A stretch of DNA of 25,859 nucleotides from a virus, in IMG/VR virus record IMGVR_UViG_3300022843_000061, positions 1 to 25,859 of that record. One strand, given 5' to 3'. A program made the position numbers and the translations under genes. The notes under the pieces are model-generated. The model did no database searches and was not told the origin of the DNA. It was given only the letters and a program-made list of their open reading frames with translations. Shown piece after piece: positions 13,769 through 20,100 of the stretch. The stretch's first letter is position 1; each line of letters begins with the position of its first letter.

Positions 13769-13920
13769 AAGATCACTCCCCTGCTCCGGGTCTGCCGACC
13801 GTAGAGCAGCAACTTGCCGGGGGCGTGTCCCTCGCTCCCGGCCTTTTTATTCTCGTGGTCTCGGGTATTTGCCTGACGACTATCGTAATCGCACACATCG
13901 TTTTCACTGCTTTAACCTGA
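13765..13920 (+). CDS. Small single-pass membrane protein (51 aa)
   Basis: Begins at ATG 13765, overlapping the previous stop as ATGA. After about 24 soluble residues (MKDHSPAPGLPTVEQQLAGG) comes a long hydrophobic stretch, LAPGLFILVVSGICLTTIVI, then AHIVFTALT. It would cross the inner membrane once. No family recognised. Confidence 0.65.
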   Translation: MKDHSPAPGLPTVEQQLAGGVSLAPGLFILVVSGICLTTIVIAHIVFTALT

Positions 13921-13931
13921 GAGGAAAGATC

Positions 13932-14156
13932 ATGCCGCTTCCACTTCACGCCCGCCCCGGCCACCGCCCGCCCTGCGTCATCTTCACCGCCGACGAGATG
14001 GCGAAGGCCCGCGCAACACTGCATCATCCGCAGGATTACTTCGACCCTGAGTTGGAAATGGCGGCGAATACGCTGCTGACCAGCCCTGACTCCTGTGATG
14101 CGCGCTTGGCACGTGATTGGTTGGACGTGCGCCAACTGGAGCAAGCCAATGCGTGA
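13932..14156 (+). CDS. Hypothetical protein (74 aa)
   Basis: ATG 13932 has GAGAGGAAAGATC immediately upstream. MPLPLHARPGHRPPCVIFTA, DEMAKARATLHHPQDYFDPE, then EMAANTLLTSPDSCDARLAR. Mostly helical, acidic in its second half. The frame continues upstream to 13677 in a region taken by other genes, so the ribosome site decides the start. No family recognised. Confidence 0.7.
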   Translation: MPLPLHARPGHRPPCVIFTADEMAKARATLHHPQDYFDPELEMAANTLLTSPDSCDARLARDWLDVRQLEQANA

Positions 14157-14295
14157 TCCCTTATCCTACGCCAAGCCCCGGCCCACAGATCCCGGCAATG
14201 ACCCTATAGACGCATTGGGCGTGGTCGCGCTGTCCGTTCTCTGCATTTTTGCGTTGATCGGGATTGGTGTGGTCGCGCTTGTGGTGCTGACATGA
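14149..14295 (+). CDS. Small single-pass membrane protein (48 aa)
   Basis: ATG 14149 overlaps the end of the previous gene by eight bases. After MRDPLSYAKPRPTDPGNDPI comes a hydrophobic helix of about 25 residues (LGVVALSVLCIFALIGIGVV, ALVVLT) that reaches the C-terminus. It is the second tiny membrane protein in this operon. Its stop overlaps the next start as ATGA. Function unknown. Confidence 0.68.
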   Translation: MRDPLSYAKPRPTDPGNDPIDALGVVALSVLCIFALIGIGVVALVVLT

Positions 14296-14474
14296 CCGCC
14301 GCTCGGTTTCAAAATATGCTCCGCATCATGCACGGCCTAGACGAGGTTGACACCGTGCTGGACCGCCCCGCCACCGCTGAATTCCACCGCGATCCGATGC
14401 GCGCCGCCTTGCGGATGGACGCGCCTACATGGGCGAAGGTTTTCGCGCTGATTGAAAACAGGCAACCGAAATGA
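14292..14474 (+). CDS. Hypothetical protein (60 aa)
   Basis: ATG 14292 overlaps the previous stop as ATGA, and its own stop overlaps the next ATG. MTAARFQNMLRIMHGLDEVD, TVLDRPATAEFHRDPMRAAL, then RMDAPTWAKVFALIENRQPK. Entirely helical in appearance, with no cysteine. No family recognised. The overlaps on both sides support expression. Confidence 0.72.
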   Translation: MTAARFQNMLRIMHGLDEVDTVLDRPATAEFHRDPMRAALRMDAPTWAKVFALIENRQPK

Positions 14475-14851
14475 ACGAGCCCACCCCAGATGACACCATG
14501 TACGCATGGCACCGCTCCGCCCTTCTGGACGACAGAACGCCCCGCTACGAGGGCGAACCACAACCGGGATGGTACAGGCGGCGCATGGTCAAGAACGGCC
14601 CGTGGGTGCCTGTCCGCATCTTTCTGACGCAGGATGTCGACCCAGACACCGGCAAGTTGCAGTCCGACGAAGTTCTGGCCGCCGAGACCAACGGCGCGCC
14701 ATCGAACCCCATCTGGATTTGGACCTACTGCCAGCCGATCAGCCAAGAGGACTATGACGCGCTTGTTGATCTGCACCGGACGGACGCGGAAATGGCTGCG
14801 ACACACGCATCAATCGACTTATCGCTGAAACCCACCCGACCAGGAGCATAG
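14471..14851 (+). CDS. Hypothetical protein (126 aa)
   Basis: MNEPTPDDTMYAWHRSALLD then PGWYRRRMVKNGPWVPVRIF, LTQDVDPDTGKLQSDEVLAA and PIWIWTYCQPISQEDYDALV. The W-Y-R-R-R-x-x-K-N-G-P-W-V-P-V stretch is one I associate with small phage proteins of unknown role in alphaproteobacterial phages; that is from memory. ATG at 14471 overlaps the previous stop. It lies just before the recombination genes. Confidence 0.75.
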   Translation: MNEPTPDDTMYAWHRSALLDDRTPRYEGEPQPGWYRRRMVKNGPWVPVRIFLTQDVDPDTGKLQSDEVLAAETNGAPSNPIWIWTYCQPISQEDYDALVDLHRTDAEMAATHASIDLSLKPTRPGA

Positions 14852-14854
14852 ACG

Positions 14855-15616
14855 ATGACCGACCAAGACCCCCTCGCCACGATTGGCGACAACAACCCTC
14901 CACCATATGATCCCGCCGAGGTCGAGCGCCTGAACATCGAGGCTGCGCAATTCCTCGACGCCGCGGCTGAATGGCTTGAGGCTGGCCCGATCACTACCGA
15001 GGATCAGGCCGCCAAGTTGAACGACTTCATCAGCGGCACCAAGAAGCGCAAGACCGCGACCGATGAAGCGCGCAAGGTGGCGAAGAAGCCGCACAATGAT
15101 GCCGGTGATGCCGTGCAGGCCGCATATGTCCCGATCATCGACAAGATGCTGCGCGCCGTCACGAAGGTCACACCGTTGCTCTCCGCATGGCTGATTGCCA
15201 AAGAGACCAAACGGCTGGCCGAGGTTAAACGCCAGCAAGACGCCGCTAGAGCAATGCAGGTCGAGGCTGACGAAAAGGCCAAGCAGGCCGCCGCGCGCAA
15301 TGATATCTCAGGCGAGATCGACGCCGAGGCCGCGACGAAAGCCGCCGAGAAGGCCGCAGCAGACGCGCAACGGCTGGCTAAGACCACCAGTAAGGTGTCG
15401 TCATCCAGTGGTGGCGGCCGCACCGCAGCCCTGCGCCCCGTGATCGAGGTCACCGTGACGAACCCGCGTGTGCTGTTCATGCGCTACCAGGAACACCCCG
15501 ACCTTCTGGAGTGCCTGCGCAACCTCGCAGCCCGCGAAGCGCGCACCAAAGACTTCGACGCCAAGGTCGATAAAATCCCCGGTGCTAAAATCACCGTAAC
15601 CATGAAGGCTGTATGA
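14855..15616 (+). CDS. Coiled-coil phage protein upstream of RecT
   Basis: 253 aa, three bases after the previous stop. The N-terminal LATIGDNNPPPYDPAEVERL carries an IGxNxPP motif seen in many alphaproteobacterial phage proteins. The middle (about 50-190) is Ala/Lys/Glu-rich and clearly helical (LAEVKRQQDAARAMQVEADE, KAKQAAARNDISGEIDAEAA), probably a coiled coil. A basic C-terminal part follows (TNPRVLFMRYQEHPDLLECL). It could be a recombination accessory factor like the small coiled proteins that accompany RecT in other phages, but no family is assigned. Confidence 0.8.
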   Translation: MTDQDPLATIGDNNPPPYDPAEVERLNIEAAQFLDAAAEWLEAGPITTEDQAAKLNDFISGTKKRKTATDEARKVAKKPHNDAGDAVQAAYVPIIDKMLRAVTKVTPLLSAWLIAKETKRLAEVKRQQDAARAMQVEADEKAKQAAARNDISGEIDAEAATKAAEKAAADAQRLAKTTSKVSSSSGGGRTAALRPVIEVTVTNPRVLFMRYQEHPDLLECLRNLAAREARTKDFDAKVDKIPGAKITVTMKAV

Positions 15617-15617
15617 T

Positions 15618-16760
15618 ATGAACACCGCAATTGCAAAAAAGCCTCTGCGCCAGTGCGGCGATGTCCGCGAGTTACTACAGAACGATCAGGCGCGCGAGCA
15701 ACTGGCCGCCGTTGCCGCTAAACACATGAGCCCCGAGCGGTTGATGCGCGTCACCGCCAATGCGATCCGCACGACACCCAAGCTGCAGAACTGCGAACCT
15801 CTGTCGTTTTTGGGTGCTCTAATGCAGTGCGCGGCCCTCGGATTAGAGCCGAATACGGTTCTTGGGCATGCGTATCTGATTCCGTTCGACAATAGCCGTA
15901 AGATCGACGGCAAGTGGGTGAAGATCCCCGAGGTTCAAGTCATCATTGGATATAAAGGTTTAATCGACCTTGCGCGCCGCTCCGGTCACATCACCAGCAT
16001 CTCCGCCAACATCCACTATGATGACGATGAGATGTGGAAGTACGAGGAAGGCACCGAGGCCCAACTTCGCCACATTCCCGGCCCGCAGGACGGCAAACCC
16101 CTGCACGCCTATGCCATCGCCAAGTTTGTCGAGGGCGGCCATGCCTATGTGGTCCTGCCGTGGGCGCGCGTGCTGAAAATCCGCGATGGGTCGCAAGGTT
16201 GGCAATCTGCTGTGAAGTTCAACAAGACCCAGAACAGCCCATGGTTCACGCATGAGGACGCGATGGCCAAGAAAACCGCAATCCGCGCGCTGGCGAAGTA
16301 CCTGCCCCTGTCCGTCGACTTTAAGGATGCGGTTTCAATCGACAACGACGGCGACCGCCATGTGGATTACGCCAAGTTTGCCATGAACCCCCATGAGGGC
16401 GCCACGATCGACGGATCCGTCGTCACCGAGGATGAGGATGACGGGCCGATCGAGGACGAAGCCAAGGCGAAACCTGAACCTGAACCCAAGAAGAAGGCCG
16501 AACCAAAGCCCCGCGAGAAGGTCGACTACAATCCTGATGACGAGAGCCCCGCCGAGAAGAAGCCAGAGACCAAGACGGCGGAGAAGTCGAAGGGTGACAA
16601 CGCGACCACGCCGCCGTTCTTCGCTGCCCTGCGTAGTGATCTGGAAGATGGTGCGCCTGTCGATGCAACGCGCAACTTCTACGCCGAGAAGATCGACGCG
16701 CTGGACGAGGCCGACACGAAAGCCCTTGAGGCGCTGTTCGCCGAGTTTGAGCTTGAGTGA
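15618..16760 (+). CDS. recT: RecT-family single-strand annealing protein
   Basis: 380 aa. The RecT core is plain: PERLMRVTANAIRTTPKLQN, PLSFLGALMQCAALGLEPNT, LGHAYLIPF, VQVIIGYKGLIDLARRSGHI, then EDAMAKKTAIRALAKYLPLS. RecT pairs complementary single strands during phage recombination. After about residue 265 comes a long acidic and Lys/Pro/Glu-rich tail (DEDDGPIEDEAKAKPEPEPK) and a helical end; such tails usually bind partners or SSB. No RecE- or YqaJ-type exonuclease was seen beside it, so a host or off-window enzyme may supply the resection step. Confidence 0.93.
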   Translation: MNTAIAKKPLRQCGDVRELLQNDQAREQLAAVAAKHMSPERLMRVTANAIRTTPKLQNCEPLSFLGALMQCAALGLEPNTVLGHAYLIPFDNSRKIDGKWVKIPEVQVIIGYKGLIDLARRSGHITSISANIHYDDDEMWKYEEGTEAQLRHIPGPQDGKPLHAYAIAKFVEGGHAYVVLPWARVLKIRDGSQGWQSAVKFNKTQNSPWFTHEDAMAKKTAIRALAKYLPLSVDFKDAVSIDNDGDRHVDYAKFAMNPHEGATIDGSVVTEDEDDGPIEDEAKAKPEPEPKKKAEPKPREKVDYNPDDESPAEKKPETKTAEKSKGDNATTPPFFAALRSDLEDGAPVDATRNFYAEKIDALDEADTKALEALFAEFELE

Positions 16761-17302
16761 TGCGAACCTCCGACCTGATCCGCTGCGTCTACACCGGCCA
16801 GTCACTTGTGCCAGATGGGAACTATTCCACGGCGCAGCTGGCTGACCGGCTGGGCGAGGGCGAGGTTGTCGCGGTGGATCTTGACCCCGATCGGTCGAGC
16901 AAGTCGCACAGGCACGCCTTCGCTTTCGTAGGGCAGGCCTGGTACAATCTGCCAGAGAACCTAAGAGGCGCGCCCTACGCCGTGAGTGCACTAACCCTGC
17001 GCAAGCACGCGCTGATCGCAACAGGCCACTGTGACGTGAGCATGATCGCCCTGGGGTCCGAGTCCCGTGCCGAACGTGTCGCAGCCTTTGTCGACCAGAC
17101 CGCGCGCAGACTGAGCGGGTATGCTATCACCACCGTAGAGGGGCCGGTTGTCTACTGCTCGACGCCTCACAGCCAATCCAATGCTGCGATGGGCGCCGAA
17201 ACCTTTCAGAAGTCCAAGCAGGACATTCTCGAATGGCTGGCCGACCTGATCGGAGTTGAGCCCGAGGAATTGGCTAAGATGGGTCAGAAGGTCTCAATAT
17301 GA
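16760..17302 (+). CDS. Hypothetical phage protein of a recombination cassette (180 aa)
   Basis: ATG 16760 shares its first base with the RecT stop (TGATG). Contains DLDPDRSSKSHRHAFAFVGQ, AWYNLPENLRGAPYAVSALT, LRKHALIATGHCDVSMIALG and PHSQSNAAMGAETFQKSKQD. From memory this SHRxxFAxVxxAWxNLPE layout belongs to an unnamed family common in alphaproteobacterial phages next to recombination genes. Function unknown. The TGATG junction indicates coupled translation with recT. Confidence 0.82.
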   Translation: MRTSDLIRCVYTGQSLVPDGNYSTAQLADRLGEGEVVAVDLDPDRSSKSHRHAFAFVGQAWYNLPENLRGAPYAVSALTLRKHALIATGHCDVSMIALGSESRAERVAAFVDQTARRLSGYAITTVEGPVVYCSTPHSQSNAAMGAETFQKSKQDILEWLADLIGVEPEELAKMGQKVSI

Positions 17303-17451
17303 CAGAACTCGTTGAACTCCCAAGCGGTCGGCTTGTTCGTGGTGTCGTTATCGAGCGCACGCACGGATACGGAACTATCATTAATTGGGCTGGGCTGGTC
17401 GTGACTGGAAAACCGTTGATGCCCTACGAGATTGCGAGAATCGAGGCATGA
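17299..17451 (+). CDS. Small hypothetical protein (50 aa)
   Basis: ATG 17299 overlaps the previous stop as ATGA, and its own stop overlaps the HNH gene's start the same way. MTELVELPSGRLVRGVVIER then THGYGTIINWAGLVVTGKPL, an all-beta pattern like a small barrel. No family recognised. Confidence 0.7.
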   Translation: MTELVELPSGRLVRGVVIERTHGYGTIINWAGLVVTGKPLMPYEIARIEA

Positions 17452-17774
17452 GTCGCGCTGAGTTCTCGGTAGCCACCCAGAAGGCCGCGTATGCACGAGC
17501 GGATGGAATCTGTGAGTGCGGCTGTGAACAACCTTTTACTGAACATCCAAAGGGCAGGCCCGAATATGACCACGCCATTGAAGACGCCCTACGCGCTGAT
17601 AACAGCCTCGAAAACTGTCAGTGCATCCGTTACGATTGCCACAAGATAAAGACAAAGGAACGCGCGCCCGTGCTGGCCAAGGTGCGCCGCGAGGAAAATC
17701 GCCGCATGGGCATCGCGCCAAAAAAGCGGGGAATGTCCTATCGTCGCTTCAACGACGATCCGGTTTGGAAATAG
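17448..17774 (+). CDS. HNH endonuclease domain protein
   Basis: 108 aa. AARADGICECGCEQ-type start (here AAYARADGICECGCEQPF), then the HNH core: PEYDHAIEDALRADNSLENC with D41-H42, N52 and N56, and CIRYDCHKIKT with H65. Cysteines at 22-26, 58 and 64 probably hold the structural zinc. The basic C-terminus (KAKVRREENRRMGIAPKKRG-type) may bind DNA. Small HNH nucleases of this kind in phages act in replication, packaging or homing. It is the last gene of the tightly coupled part of the operon. Confidence 0.9.
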   Translation: MSRAEFSVATQKAAYARADGICECGCEQPFTEHPKGRPEYDHAIEDALRADNSLENCQCIRYDCHKIKTKERAPVLAKVRREENRRMGIAPKKRGMSYRRFNDDPVWK

Positions 17775-17911
17775 GCGGGCTGTAATAATTCCGATCAGAA
17801 GCCGCTCCCTCAAGTGGTGTTCGGTTTGGCGAAAATTTGCGGTCGAGACGCGGTGCAATGCTCCCACTGCCCGGTAGGATATCCCATGGTTTGGCACCAG
17901 ATAAGCCACCC

Positions 17912-17946
17912 CCCACACTTTCTGTCGTCGAAAACTGGAGTGTGGG
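17912..17946. repeat. Hairpin in leader of the small gene at 17980
   Basis: CCCACACT (17912-17919) pairs with AGTGTGGG (17939-17946) across a 19-base loop. Flanking C and G runs extend the stem with one mismatch. It lies 34 bases before a ribosome-site-bearing start, in a 205-base gap without a recognised gene (17775-17979). It may be an attenuator, operator or mRNA-stabilising stem; no T run follows. Confidence 0.5.
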
Positions 17947-17979
17947 AGGCGGTGTCACTGTCCATAAAGGAGAATCACT

Positions 17980-18135
17980 ATGGACAATCTCGAAGCGCGC
18001 TACATCTACCGCGCGTCAATTCGCCTCCGTAATGGGAAGCGTATATTTGCTAGGCAGTACGGCCTTAAGGCCTTTCGAATCAAGGTGAAGCGGGATGAAG
18101 GCCCGCAGCAACTTGAACTGCCAAACCTCGGCTGA
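17980..18135 (+). CDS. Small basic protein, last gene of rightward operon (51 aa)
   Basis: ATG 17980 has AAAGGAG seven bases upstream. MDNLEARYIYRASIRLRNGK then RIFARQYGLKAFRIKVKRDE, ending LPNLG. The YIYRASIRxxNGKRIxARxYGLKAFRI layout recalls small phage/prophage proteins of unknown role (from memory). Strongly basic, so nucleic-acid binding is possible. A GC-rich hairpin follows at once. An opposing frame on the minus strand over the same bases is regarded as a shadow. Confidence 0.72.
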   Translation: MDNLEARYIYRASIRLRNGKRIFARQYGLKAFRIKVKRDEGPQQLELPNLG

Positions 18136-18141
18136 GGCTTT

Positions 18142-18165
18142 CAGGGGGCGGCAAGCCGCCCCCTG
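18142..18165. terminator. Strong GC hairpin after the rightward operon
   Basis: CAGGGGGCGG (18142-18151) and CCGCCCCCTG (18156-18165) form a perfect 10-bp stem with a CAAG loop, seven bases after the last stop. There is no T run, so it may act as an intrinsic terminator only weakly or stabilise the 3' end. The bases from here to 18311 show no gene or further pattern I can support. Confidence 0.65.
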
Positions 18166-18311
18166 TCGTGAGAATGGTAGACACAGTTCAGACGAACCGC
18201 CTTGCAGGGATTTATCTGCCAAATTCCACAACTCCATAATGAACTAGATTCGTTTACGTGGAAGAAAAGATTGCCGTAACGATTCCGCGACCCTCAGCGT
18301 TTTTACTTTTT

Positions 18312-18476
18312 CTAATTTGCGTAGGTAAGTCGCTTGCCCACAACGGATTTTAAGGCGCGTCCCGCACGGGCGCTGTCATCCACGCCATTTGCTAAGCGAT
18401 TATTGTAGCGAAATTCAAACTCAGCCGCATAGCGATGAAGGTGCTTTTTGGAGCAATGCTGGTAGACACCCTTCAT
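18312..18476 (-). pseudogene. IS1595/ISXO2-type transposase remnant (C-terminal 54 codons)
   Basis: ATG 18476 opens MKGVYQHCSKKHLHRYAAEF, then EFRYNNRLANGVDDSARAGR and ALKSVVGKRLTYAN. This is the end of an ISXO2-like DDE transposase: the GMKGVYxHxSxxHLHRYLAEFxFRYNNR block and the final GKRLTY are family hallmarks. A TGA codon lies three codons upstream in frame and the rest of the gene is missing; a phage gene occupies that place. No terminal inverted repeats were found. AGGAGG stands directly before the ATG, too close to be an efficient ribosome site. The frame itself is intact, so a domesticated peptide cannot be excluded. Confidence 0.8.
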
Positions 18477-18501
18477 GCCTCCTCAGAGTGGTTGTGTGGT
18501 T

Positions 18502-18771
18502 TCAAGCGACGTACAAGACCTTGCCGTCGCCATCCTCCTTAATCCGCGCAGTGATCGACGCAAGGTCTTCCGCTAGTTCGGCGCAGTCCCGCATTTCGCC
18601 GTCACCTTTACCGGCTTCGACAAGTTCCCGATATTGCCGCTGCACATCACTGTAGTTTGGCGCATGTTCCTTACAGAGCATAATGCCGTCAGTGCAGGGG
18701 GCGTATTGATCGCCTTCATGGATTGGCTTAGAGCAGCTTTCGCAGATTCCGACCGGCTCGATATCGTCCAT
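18502..18771 (-). CDS. Small zinc-finger-like protein (89 aa)
   Basis: MDDIEPVGICESCSKPIHEG then DQYAPCTDGIMLCKEHAPNY: C-x2-C, C and C-x2-H spacing of a treble-clef or LIM-like zinc site. It is followed by a helical, acidic part (SDVQRQYRELVEAGKGDGEM). Its start at 18771 is served by a TGAAGGAG unit that also ends the preceding gene. The role is unknown; zinc-bearing accessory proteins in phages are often protein or nucleic-acid binders. Confidence 0.78.
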   Translation of the reverse strand: MDDIEPVGICESCSKPIHEGDQYAPCTDGIMLCKEHAPNYSDVQRQYRELVEAGKGDGEMRDCAELAEDLASITARIKEDGDGKVLYVA

Positions 18772-18783
18772 CGTCTCACTCCT

Positions 18784-18984
18784 TCAAGAACTGTTCGGTT
18801 TGGCGATTTCCGCCGTGGCATGGTCGTCCTTGACGCGGGAAAGCACTTCGTCGATAGGCAAGCCTGCGTCAGAAGCGGCGAAGGCGAGCGCAGAAGCCAG
18901 GATACTCGTAGCCCCTTCGCCATCACCGCCCGCCTTCAAAGCCGCCTGCCATGATGCCAGCACTAAACCTGTAAATTCAGCCAT
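18784..18984 (-). CDS. Hypothetical protein (66 aa)
   Basis: ATG 18984 has AAGGAGG five bases upstream; an earlier in-frame ATG at 19020 lacks a ribosome site. MAEFTGLVLASWQAALKAGG, then ATSILASALAFAASDAGLPI and DEVLSRVKDDHATAEIAKPN. Mostly helical. The end of the gene, KPNSS and TGA, continues directly into AAGGAG for the next gene. No family recognised. Confidence 0.7.
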   Translation of the reverse strand: MAEFTGLVLASWQAALKAGGDGEGATSILASALAFAASDAGLPIDEVLSRVKDDHATAEIAKPNSS

Positions 18985-19047
18985 CAGTTCCTCCTTAGAA
19001 TGGTTGTTTAGTTTTCCCATATGACCAGCAATGGGTTGACCCTATCA

Positions 19048-19248
19048 TCAAACACGTTCTTTCGATTTAAGAGCGCCAACAGCCATAGCCGCTTGCCGCA
19101 TAGTCCCGTAGGTCATAGTAACGCCATCCGACGGCTGGCTCCATTCCAGAGCATCGTCGTCATCGCCTATCACATCGTCAACAGCGCCATCCTCCTGCGC
19201 CGCCTCAAAGAAGGCAATAAGGGCCTGTATCGCATATTCTTTCGTCAT
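19048..19248 (-). CDS. Hypothetical protein (66 aa)
   Basis: ATG 19248 is preceded by AGGAG with eight-base spacing. MTKEYAIQALIAFFEAAQED, then GAVDDVIGDDDDALEWSQPS and TMTYGTMRQAAMAVGALKSK. Strongly acidic centre, helical ends. It overlaps the end of the upstream helix-turn-helix gene by 44 bases. No family recognised. Confidence 0.68.
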   Translation of the reverse strand: MTKEYAIQALIAFFEAAQEDGAVDDVIGDDDDALEWSQPSDGVTMTYGTMRQAAMAVGALKSKERV

Positions 19249-19594
19249 TTGGTTTGCTCCTATTTTTCTGTGTGCGCTTCGAACGGCCATCTCGCAAAGA
19301 AATGCCGCGCGCACGGCACGCAATCCTAACGCTTTCATGTGATACACCAAGCGCCCGCGCCACACTTGCGACAGTTGCCCCGAGAGACCGTGCCCGTTCC
19401 AATATTTGCGTCAGTTCTGGGTTGGGCTTGAACGGGATTCCGACACGGCCATTTCCAACGACACGGAATCCCATTGGCCCGTGCCGCTGATCGGCGCGCG
19501 TCACAGAAACCTTGGAGACACCTAGACGCCGCGCGGTTTCAGCTTTGGTAAGGCCCAACTTTGCGCATTCTCGGTACTCATGTTCCGCTGGCAT
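19205..19594 (-). CDS. Helix-turn-helix protein with two HTH units (129 aa)
   Basis: ATG 19594 has GGAGG seven bases upstream. Residues about 8-35 (RECAKLGLTKAETARRLGVS, KVSVTRADQRHG) and about 70-98 (ARSLGATVASVARALGVSHE, SVRIACRARGI) are two helix-turn-helix units joined by a basic linker (GNGRVGIPFKPNPELTQILE). Such tandem HTH proteins bind direct DNA repeats. The end is basic (KRTQKNRSKPNDER). Its last 44 bases overlap the next gene. Target unknown. Confidence 0.78.
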   Translation of the reverse strand: MPAEHEYRECAKLGLTKAETARRLGVSKVSVTRADQRHGPMGFRVVGNGRVGIPFKPNPELTQILERARSLGATVASVARALGVSHESVRIACRARGISLRDGRSKRTQKNRSKPNDERICDTGPYCLL

Positions 19595-19607
19595 TCGATT
19601 CCCTCCT

Positions 19608-19793
19608 TCATGGATTGTTCGGCTTTGGGTGGCTGCCGATCAGAACGAGAGCGCCGGTTAAATAAACCCCGGCAAGTATTTTCGCCTCGCCTGGGGTCAT
19701 TGATGCCCAACCAAGAAACCCATCCCACTCCGGCCAAAGACGGGTCGCAATCGAAAGCGACCCCAGAAGTATTGCAAACATCATTCGTGTCAT
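19608..19793 (-). CDS. Small membrane protein (61 aa)
   Basis: ATG 19793 has GGAG seven bases upstream. MTRMMFAILLGSLSIATRLW and EAKILAGVYLTGALVLIGSH are two hydrophobic segments separated by PEWDGFLGWASMTPG, so the protein probably spans the membrane twice. The frame continues upstream to 19892 over another gene. Its stop is part of TGAAGGAGG, the ribosome site for the HTH gene. Function unknown. Confidence 0.68.
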   Translation of the reverse strand: MTRMMFAILLGSLSIATRLWPEWDGFLGWASMTPGEAKILAGVYLTGALVLIGSHPKPNNP

Positions 19794-19806
19794 CTCATCA
19801 CTCCAA

Positions 19807-20022
19807 TTATGGTTTGTGCGCTTCAAGCGCATCGGCGTAGTCGGAAACGAACTTCGGAAAATCGGATTGGCTTTTGCCATTCCAGTTTTCATTCCTGTGC
19901 GTCACAAATTTCATGTGTTGATCATATCCGCATATATCTGTCGGCCATGAGAACGCCCCATGTGGCTTCGCAAGCCATGTTCGTATGTGGGCGGCTGTTT
20001 CTGCGTCGGTCATATCTGGCAT
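19807..20022 (-). CDS. Hypothetical protein (71 aa)
   Basis: ATG 20022 has GAAGGAGCC eight bases upstream; a second ATG three codons later is possible. MPDMTDAETAAHIRTWLAKP, HGAFSWPTDICGYDQHMKFV and SDFPKFVSDYADALEAHKP. Aromatic and acidic; no family recognised. About 80 bases between it and the GIY-YIG gene hold no supportable gene. Confidence 0.65.
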   Translation of the reverse strand: MPDMTDAETAAHIRTWLAKPHGAFSWPTDICGYDQHMKFVTHRNENWNGKSQSDFPKFVSDYADALEAHKP

Positions 20023-20100
20023 CAGTCAGGCTCCTTCATTCCAAAGTTCTGTCATCGGGATTGCGGCTGTAGTTGCAAACCCGGTTTGCCTGATTGCGGT

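Noticed and set aside
16335-17021. 228-codon minus-strand frame opposite the RecT tail
   Set aside because: Produced by the GC-rich, repetitive codons of the RecT tail; composition is Arg/Leu/Gly shadow-like and the strand opposes the operon.
18016-18237. 73-codon minus-strand frame opposite the 51-aa gene at 17980
   Set aside because: It runs through the GC hairpin and has no ribosome site; the plus-strand gene has AAAGGAG and a protein-like sequence.
18136-18500. Complete insertion sequence around the transposase remnant
   Set aside because: No terminal inverted repeats or target duplications were found, and the catalytic part of the gene is absent.
20024-20100. Nine-codon frame MTELWNEGA between two region C genes
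   Set aside because: Too short to support, without a ribosome site of its own.
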